Shown here: positions 58,588 through 64,000 of the stretch, one piece after another
How the letters are laid out: the number at the start of each line of letters is the position of its first letter
Position numbering within the stretch: position 1 is the stretch's first letter
Origin: Arthrobacter sp. 9V
GTDB taxonomy: Bacteria; Actinomycetota; Actinomycetes; Actinomycetales; Micrococcaceae
Assembly (NCBI RefSeq): GCF_902506065.1
Contig: NZ_LR732912.1
Location: forward strand, 976,387-1,040,386
Reading direction: 5' to 3'
Length of the DNA stretch: 64,000 bases
Translations under genes and position numbers: made by a program
The notes under the pieces: generated by a model
Told to the model about the DNA's origin: nothing
What the model saw: only the letters and a program-made list of their open reading frames with translations
The model's database searches: none

Positions 58588-59193
58588 ATGAGCTTCTTCG
58601 GTGACCTCCCTGAGCCTCCCGCGCAGCCACGGGAACCGCAGCCTGTCCAGCCCGGATGGTTCGGCCCGCCGTCGGACGAGTTGCCCGGAATCGCGCGAGT
58701 CGGCGGGTTTGTGTACAAGAGCCAGCACAAAGTGGTGGTGCTGAAACTAGTGGAGGTGTACTCCACGGGTTGCCTGCTGGATCTGGTGTGGTCGGTGCAG
58801 CGGGGCAGCGAATCGGACCAGGAATGGCGTGAGGTGGTGGAGGAGGGCTACAACCACCCGCGGTCAAGCCTGGACACCCGGACGGGTTTGGAAGTGGGTG
58901 TCGCTTTTGCGGACGGACGAAAGGCCGTGGCGGCCATTCACGGGCCGTCGGCCTTCGAAGATCCCCTTGATGTGGCGGGCCCTGTGCTGGCGACCTTGGG
59001 AGGCGGGGGAGGAAGCAACAACTCCGGGTTTGTACAGTTCACCGGGCGGTACTGGTTGTGGCCGTTGCCCTTGGAGGACATCACGCTGGTGGTGCGATGG
59101 CAAGCCTTGGGAATACCGGAAAGTTCGCTTGTCTTGTCCGGTCAGCAGTTGAATGCGGCTTTGGACGGAGTGCAGAAGTACTGGGACGACTGA
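58588..59193 (+). CDS. Conserved hypothetical protein, 201 aa
   Basis: Soluble acidic protein with a Pro-rich N terminus (MSFFGDLPEPPAQPREPQPV, then PGWFGPPSDELPG) and a beta-rich body (KVVVLKLVEVYSTGCLLDLVW, then LEVGVAFADGRKAVAA, LWPLPLEDITLVVRWQALGI). Similar proteins occur in other Actinobacteria; no function known. It is divergent from the DUF2510 operon and 60 bp before menC, but not clearly linked to menaquinone synthesis. Confidence 0.72.
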   Translation: MSFFGDLPEPPAQPREPQPVQPGWFGPPSDELPGIARVGGFVYKSQHKVVVLKLVEVYSTGCLLDLVWSVQRGSESDQEWREVVEEGYNHPRSSLDTRTGLEVGVAFADGRKAVAAIHGPSAFEDPLDVAGPVLATLGGGGGSNNSGFVQFTGRYWLWPLPLEDITLVVRWQALGIPESSLVLSGQQLNAALDGVQKYWDD

Positions 59194-59254
59194 CTTTTCC
59201 ACATAGCCTAATTGGCCTGCATTCCGGGTGGAAGGCCGCCGGTACAGTGGCAAT

Positions 59255-60271
59255 ATGCCTGCACTTCCCTCCCTCGAAGAACTCCTCGATTCCGCCCACG
59301 TCGTCTCGCTGCCCATGCGCGTTAAGTTCCGCGGCATCATGGAACGCGAGACCCTCCTCTTGCGGGGACCGCTCGGCTGGGGTGAGTTCTGTCCCTTCCC
59401 CGAATACGACGACGACGAATCCTCCCGCTGGCTCGCCGCAGCTTTGGAAGCGGCTTGGCTGGGTTTCCCCGAGCCCCTGAGGGACAGCATCCCGGTCAAT
59501 GCCACGGTTCCTGCCGTTGCGGCTGAGCGAGTGCCTGAAGTGCTGGCTCGCTTCGGCAGGGTTGATGCGGTCAAAATCAAAGTTGCCGAGCGGGGCCAGG
59601 GCTTGGCGGACGACGTCGCCAGGGTGCATGCAGTCCGCGAAGCCCTTCCCGATGCTGCCATCCGGGTGGATGCCAACGGGGGATGGGACTTGGACCAGGC
59701 CGTTGAAGCCTTGGGCACACTCTCCGCAGTGGACCTCGAATACGCCGAACAACCCGTTCCTACCATCGAGGGTTTGGCGGAGGTCCGCCGTCGGCTGACT
59801 GCCGCAGGCACACCAGTCCTCATCGCTGCGGATGAGAGCGTCCGCAAGGAAGATGACCCCCTTCGCGTTGCACGGGCCGGCGCGGCCGACCTCATCGTGG
59901 TCAAAGTCGCGCCGCTTGGGGGCGTCGCGCGTGCACTGGAGATTGTGGAGCAGGCAGGGCTGCCCGCCGTCGTGAGTTCCGCCTTGGATACCTCGGTGGG
60001 CATCCGTGCCGGCCTGGCGCTCGCAGCCGCACTGCCGTCTCTTCCCTATGCTTGCGGCCTTGGCACCGTTTCGCTGTTCGCTTCGGACATCACACTGGAC
60101 CCACTGGTAGCCGACGACGGCGCCATCCGGTTGCGCGATTCCGTTGCCGATGCCGGACTGCTTGAGCAGTATGCGGCACCAAGGGAGCGTCGGGACTGGT
60201 GGCTGGACAGGCTCCGCCGCGTGCATTCGGTATTGGCGCGAAACCAGCACGGTTTGTTCACCGCTTCTTAA
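59255..60271 (+). CDS. menC: o-Succinylbenzoate synthase
   Basis: A 338-residue enolase-superfamily enzyme that dehydrates SHCHC to o-succinylbenzoate in menaquinone synthesis. Seen: catalytic K107-I-K109, metal ligands D139 (DANGG), E165 (AEQPVP) and D193 (AADES), and K217 (VVKVAP). The N terminus is the short capping domain with GWGEFCPFPEYDD typical for actinobacterial MenC. ATG 59255 was chosen as homology begins there. menD lies 3 kb downstream, so the pathway genes are loosely clustered. Confidence 0.92.
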   Translation: MPALPSLEELLDSAHVVSLPMRVKFRGIMERETLLLRGPLGWGEFCPFPEYDDDESSRWLAAALEAAWLGFPEPLRDSIPVNATVPAVAAERVPEVLARFGRVDAVKIKVAERGQGLADDVARVHAVREALPDAAIRVDANGGWDLDQAVEALGTLSAVDLEYAEQPVPTIEGLAEVRRRLTAAGTPVLIAADESVRKEDDPLRVARAGAADLIVVKVAPLGGVARALEIVEQAGLPAVVSSALDTSVGIRAGLALAAALPSLPYACGLGTVSLFASDITLDPLVADDGAIRLRDSVADAGLLEQYAAPRERRDWWLDRLRRVHSVLARNQHGLFTAS

Positions 60272-60348
60272 CCAGGGCGACCCTTCAGCTTTGGATTCCG
60301 CTGAAAGGCTCAGCGGGAACCTCGTACATCTCTGGAAGGTCTACCCCC

Positions 60349-62436
60349 ATGTCTGAAACCACCGGACGCACTTTTCCGTTGCTTCCCATGCTCGGTCACA
60401 CCAAAGGCAAGCGCAGCGCCGTCACGTGTGCTTTGAAGTGCGACAACGCCTGCTCGGGCGATGTCTGCAACACCAGCACCAACGGATACTTCCGCGACAT
60501 CGCTTCAACGGCCATGTCACGCCGCGCAGCTCTTGGATTCGGTGCCGCAGGAGCGTTGGCCATAGTGCTCGGTGGTGCCGTAACCGGTGGTGACACCGCT
60601 GTGGCCGACTCCGGCAACGGGCTCTCCGACGCCGCCAAGAAGGGCTTCGAAAAGTCCAAGCTCCAGTTCACCGCCATCAAGCCCGTCGACGCAGCAGTGG
60701 ATGCCTTCACCGTGCCCGAGGGGTTCGACTGGAAGCCCATCATCCGCTGGGGCGATCCCCTCTTCGCCGATTCACCGGCCTTTGACCTCAACGCTCAGAC
60801 CGCTGCAGCGCAGGCACGCCAGTTCGGCTACAACAACGACTACACGGACATCCTGCCCATCCCGGGCTCAAAGGACCGCCGTGCCGTGCTCTTCACCAAC
60901 CATGAGTACACCAACGAGAACATCATGCTCCCGGCAGGCTTCGACCCCGCCGAGGCACGGGCAATCGGACGTGCCGGGCACGGGCTGGCAGTGGTGGAAC
61001 TCGAGCGCAAGAACAAGAACAAGCCGTGGAGCTACGTTCAGGGCGCACCGCTGAACCGGCGCTTCCTCACGGACACTGTCTACGAACTGACCGGACCCGC
61101 GGCCGGCACCAACCTGGTCAAGACCATTGACGATCCCGCCGGCCGCTGGATCAAGGGCACCTTGGGCAACTGCTCCGGTGGAACCACCCCGTGGGGAACC
61201 ATCCTCTCCGGCGAAGAGAACTTCAACGGCTACTTCGCTGCCCCGGGCACCAGCGACAGCGACAAGCGCTACGGAATCTCCGCCAAGGCAACCACGCGTC
61301 AGTGGGAGCTCGACGAGCCGCGTTTCGATACCCGTAACGCCGGCTACGCCAACGAGACCAACCGGTTTGGCTGGATCGTGGAAGTGGACCCGCTCGATCC
61401 CACCTCCACTCCCAAGAAGCACTCCGCCATGGGCCGCTTCAAGCATGAGGGCGCCAACGTCATCGTGGCTCCTTCCGGTCACGTAGTTGCCTACATGGGC
61501 GACGACGAGCGCTTTGACTACCTCTACAAGTTCGTTTCCAAGGGCAAGTACCAGGCCGGTGACTCCAAAGAAGCCCGCAAGAACAACATGAACCTGCTTT
61601 CCGAGGGCGACCTCTACGTGGCTCGCTTCACGGGTGACTCGCCCGCGGACATCGACGGTACCGGCAAGCTCCCCGTCGACGGCGCATTCGATGGCACCGG
61701 TGAATGGCTGCCGCTTGTGGTCAACGGAACCTCGGCAGTGCCTGGCATGACGGTGCCGGAGGTTCTGGTCTACACCCGCCTGGCCGCGGACAAGGTTGGC
61801 CCCACAAAGATGGACCGCTGCGAAGATGTGCAGCCTAGCCTGCTTACGGGCAAGGTTTATGTGGCCTGCACCAACAACACGGACCGCGGCAAGGTGGGCA
61901 AGGAAAGCGCCACCGAGGTCAACCCCCGCACGCTGAACCGTGACGGACACATTGTGGAGATCACCGAGGGACGCGAACAGACGGGCACCAAATTCAACTG
62001 GAACCTCCTGCTGGTGGCCGGCGATCCCGCTAAGAACACCTCCACCTATTTCTCCGGATTCCCGGCGGACAAGGTCTCGCCCATTTCCTGCCCGGACAAC
62101 GTGGCCTTCGACTCCGTGGGCAACCTCTGGATCTCCACCGACGGCGCCCCCGGCACCATCGGCTACGCGGACGGCCTGTTCAAGGTCACCCTCGACGGCC
62201 CCGAGCGCGGAAAGGTGGAGCAGTTCCTCGCCGTTCCCCGCGACGCCGAAACGTCCGGCCCTATCATCCACGACGAAGAGCGCACAGTGTTCGTAGCCGT
62301 CCAGCACCCCGGTGAGGACGGCTCGTTCGAAGCCCAGAACTCCTTCTTCCCGGACTACGTGCCCGCCGGATCCACCCCTGCTGCCGGCGCTGTGCGGGCA
62401 CCCCGCCCCTCGGTGGTGCAGGTCTTCCGCAAGTAG
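60349..62436 (+). CDS. PhoX-like (DUF839) alkaline phosphatase, Tat-exported
   Basis: A 695-residue protein. About 55 residues precede a twin-arginine signal (MSRRAALGFGAAGALAIVLG), including a Cys-rich TCALKCDNACSGDVC segment typical of actinobacterial PhoX. Domain motifs: FTNHEYTNENI, GGTTPWGTILSGEENFNGYF (metal-binding E), GRFKHEGANVI, DDERFDYLYKF, PDNVAFDSVGNLWISTDG. PhoX enzymes are calcium/iron phosphatases acting outside the membrane. GGAAGG lies 9 bp before ATG 60349. Phosphate control is usual, but I do not see a clear PHO box. Confidence 0.88.
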   Translation: MSETTGRTFPLLPMLGHTKGKRSAVTCALKCDNACSGDVCNTSTNGYFRDIASTAMSRRAALGFGAAGALAIVLGGAVTGGDTAVADSGNGLSDAAKKGFEKSKLQFTAIKPVDAAVDAFTVPEGFDWKPIIRWGDPLFADSPAFDLNAQTAAAQARQFGYNNDYTDILPIPGSKDRRAVLFTNHEYTNENIMLPAGFDPAEARAIGRAGHGLAVVELERKNKNKPWSYVQGAPLNRRFLTDTVYELTGPAAGTNLVKTIDDPAGRWIKGTLGNCSGGTTPWGTILSGEENFNGYFAAPGTSDSDKRYGISAKATTRQWELDEPRFDTRNAGYANETNRFGWIVEVDPLDPTSTPKKHSAMGRFKHEGANVIVAPSGHVVAYMGDDERFDYLYKFVSKGKYQAGDSKEARKNNMNLLSEGDLYVARFTGDSPADIDGTGKLPVDGAFDGTGEWLPLVVNGTSAVPGMTVPEVLVYTRLAADKVGPTKMDRCEDVQPSLLTGKVYVACTNNTDRGKVGKESATEVNPRTLNRDGHIVEITEGREQTGTKFNWNLLLVAGDPAKNTSTYFSGFPADKVSPISCPDNVAFDSVGNLWISTDGAPGTIGYADGLFKVTLDGPERGKVEQFLAVPRDAETSGPIIHDEERTVFVAVQHPGEDGSFEAQNSFFPDYVPAGSTPAAGAVRAPRPSVVQVFRK

Positions 62437-62461
62437 CACCAGCTTTATTCGATACTGACGG

Positions 62462-62496
62462 ATGCTCCTCCTCCCGTGATGACGGGTGGGGGAGCA
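62462..62496 (+). terminator. Intrinsic terminator after the phosphatase gene
   Basis: ATGCTCC, then TCCCGT and ACGGG, then GGGGAGCAT form an imperfect 14-bp stem; TTTC follows. Confidence 0.75.
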
Positions 62497-62602
62497 TTTC
62501 GTTTCCCCTCCCTCTCTCAATCCCGGGGGGTTTGGGGCCGTCACTCTCTCACCGACGGGGCACTAGCGGCTGACACCACGACGGCGTAGGGTCACTGGGA
62601 CC

Positions 62603-63178
62603 ATGACTGAACAGCAGCCGTATGATCTGGTCCAGCAGTACCCACATTTCGAGCTGCGTCGCTATCCCACGCATGTACTCGCGGAGGTACAAGTCCACGC
62701 CGCCTTTGATCGCGCCGGGAACGAAGCATTCCGGTATCTTTTCAACTACATCAGCGGCAGCAACACCACTAGGCAGAAGTTGTCCATGACGGCCCCCGTC
62801 ATTCAGGAGAGCGGAACGTCAGAGGAACTGGTCATGACGGCACCGGTCCTGCAGAGCGGTCCTATCCCGGGAGGCGCAGATGAGGACTACGTTGTTGCGT
62901 TCGTTTTGCCGGCCGGATTGACAGCGGAGACTGCCCCTGTGCCTGAGGAGCCCAGGGTCAAGATTCGTGAAGTACCTGGAACGCTGTCTGCTGTGGCAAG
63001 GTTTACCGGCAATGGATCGGCCGCGGCCTTTCAACGCCATACTGTCGCTCTGCAGGAGGCCCTCCAACTGGCTGATCTGACACCAATCGGTTTGCCCCGG
63101 TTCGCGCGTTTCGATCCTCCCTTCAAGCCCTGGTTCCTACGCCACAACGAGGTAGTGCTGGACGTCAAGGAACCCTAG
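62603..63178 (+). CDS. SOUL-family heme-binding-like protein
   Basis: A 191-residue protein of the SOUL/HBP family: YDLVQQYPHFELRRYPTHVLAEV at the start, AFRYLFNYISGSN, then the conserved KLSMTAPVIQ and ELVMTAPVL repeats and VAFVLPAGLTAETAP. It ends with ARFDPPFKPWFLRHNEV. SOUL proteins bind heme or tetrapyrroles in plants and animals; bacterial roles are not defined. Cytoplasmic, no signal peptide. Single gene. Confidence 0.9.
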   Translation: MTEQQPYDLVQQYPHFELRRYPTHVLAEVQVHAAFDRAGNEAFRYLFNYISGSNTTRQKLSMTAPVIQESGTSEELVMTAPVLQSGPIPGGADEDYVVAFVLPAGLTAETAPVPEEPRVKIREVPGTLSAVARFTGNGSAAAFQRHTVALQEALQLADLTPIGLPRFARFDPPFKPWFLRHNEVVLDVKEP

Positions 63179-63180
63179 AG

Positions 63181-63262
63181 GGGCCGGGATGTGAGCGACG
63201 GTCGGCCGGAAGGGGCCGGGATGTGAGCGACGGTCCGCTGGAAGGGGCCGGGATGTGGGCGG
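63181..63262. repeat. 32-bp tandem repeat related to the array at 1.8 kb
   Basis: GGGCCGGGATGTGAGCGACG starts at 63181 and 63213, and a partial third unit at 63245, so the period is exactly 32 bp. Its reverse complement contains GCTCACATCCCG, like the GCTCACGTCCCG core at 1.8 kb. Confidence 0.85.
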
Positions 63263-63297
63263 GCGTTTGGTGCCCGGAGCGCCAATAGACTGGAACG

Positions 63298-64000
63298 GTG
63301 ACTTCCCAGGACTCTCTGACATCCATTGGCGCCGCCCGCATCGCAGTTACGGCACTGCTCGACGGCGGTGTGCGGCACGTGGTGGTGGCGCCCGGTTCGC
63401 GCTCCGCGCCCATGGCCTACGCGCTCGCAGAAGCTGAAACTGCCGGCCGAGTTCGGATCCACGTCCGCATCGATGAACGGGACGCCGGGTTCACCGCTCT
63501 GGGACTGGCGCTCTCCACACAAGCCCCCGTAGCAGTGGTGACAACCTCCGGTACGGCGGTAGGAAACCTCCTGCCCGCGGTCATGGAAGCCAATCATTCA
63601 GCCGTTCCAGTGATCGTCATCTCGGCTGACCGTCCCGAAGAACTTCACGGCACCGGAGCGAACCAGACCACCATCCAACTGGACCTTTTCGGCGATCACG
63701 TGAGGTTCGCCGTCGGCGTCCCGGCAGGCGATCATCCGCAAAAAGCGGTTGCTACTGCGCTCTACGCAGCCACGGGCGCCCTCGAAGATACCCCGCCCGG
63801 TCCCGTCCAAGTGAACCTCGCGTTCCGGGATCCCTTGGTTCCTGCGGACGGTGACGCACTTCCCGCAGCAGCGGGCAGGGGCGTGTTCCATTACGACGCC
63901 GGACCCCAGGCGCTGGACCTCCCGGCAGCTTCAAGCGAACTCACCGAGCGACGCACCGTGGTCCTCGCCGGCCACGACGCCGGCCCCGTAGCCGAAGCAT
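63298..64000 (+). CDS. menD: SEPHCHC synthase (5' part, runs off the window)
   Basis: The first 234 residues of a thiamine-diphosphate enzyme joining 2-oxoglutarate-derived succinic semialdehyde to isochorismate in menaquinone synthesis. Visible: HVVVAPGSRSAPMAYAL, RVRIHVRIDERDAGFTALGLAL (with the catalytic E of the ThDP site, DERDAGF), VVTTSGTAVGNLLPAVMEAN, VIVISADRPEELHGTGANQT. These fit MenD closely. GTG 63298 aligns with normal MenD N termini. Reading frame is intact to the window end. Confidence 0.93.
   Translation, partial: MTSQDSLTSIGAARIAVTALLDGGVRHVVVAPGSRSAPMAYALAEAETAGRVRIHVRIDERDAGFTALGLALSTQAPVAVVTTSGTAVGNLLPAVMEANHSAVPVIVISADRPEELHGTGANQTTIQLDLFGDHVRFAVGVPAGDHPQKAVATALYAATGALEDTPPGPVQVNLAFRDPLVPADGDALPAAAGRGVFHYDAGPQALDLPAASSELTERRTVVLAGHDAGPVAEA

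Overview
The window is high-GC DNA from an actinobacterium, most likely Micrococcaceae of the Arthrobacter/Paenarthrobacter type. The grounds are GTG/TTG starts with GGAGG-like ribosome sites, menaquinone genes (menC, menD), DUF2510 membrane proteins, an orphan MmpS-like protein, a class-E-type LAxTG sorting signal, and many secreted proteins carrying an actinobacterial variant of the S-layer homology (SLH) module. No rRNA, tRNA or CRISPR array is visible.

Layout. 1-1.8 kb: the end of a 2-oxoacid dehydrogenase operon (E1 beta, E2). 2-20.7 kb: an accessory island of about 20 small, mostly unlinked genes on both strands. Several belong to, or resemble, families known as immunity proteins of polymorphic toxins (two barstar-like genes, one with a core deletion; DUF6984-, DUF6228- and DUF7674-like proteins; a HEAT-like protein). 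Others look like phage defence (an Abi_C protein; a four-part DUF262/DUF1524/alkyltransferase-like/DUF4268 protein) or are domain fusions (blasticidin-deaminase-like plus ASCH). Between 4.9 and 20.7 kb nearly every gene has at or near its 3' end a copy of a roughly 30-bp imperfect palindrome centred on GGATCC. In five genes the stop codon lies inside the element. This cassette-like layout is the most unusual feature of the window.

20.8-25.1 kb: three lipoproteins, a MarR regulator divergent from a VOC protein with twin operators, an AraC/DUF2000 pair and a DUF4177 protein. 25.1-49.4 kb: a cell-surface region. Five secreted proteins carry three SLH modules each, joined to RCC1-like repeats, a PD40-like propeller, Cna/carboxypeptidase-regulatory-like repeats or an S8 protease; one is SLH only. 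Among them are an O-antigen-ligase/polymerase-like protein, a CsaB-type polysaccharide pyruvyl transferase (pyruvylated wall polymer is the known SLH ligand), an acyltransferase-3 protein and two repeat-rich secreted proteins, one chaplin-like with a wall-sorting signal. Two of the SLH proteins share a near-identical 1.9-kb N-terminal part in inverted orientation, 5.5 kb apart.

49.6-64 kb: a PAP2 phosphatase; a fructan/sucrose operon (solute-binding protein, two permeases, GH32 hydrolase) with a convergent LacI gene and matching operators at both ends; two DUF2510 membrane proteins; then menC, a PhoX-like phosphatase, a SOUL protein and the start of menD. Several intergenic gaps hold short tandem repeats of at least three kinds, and two of these kinds recur at distant places in the window.
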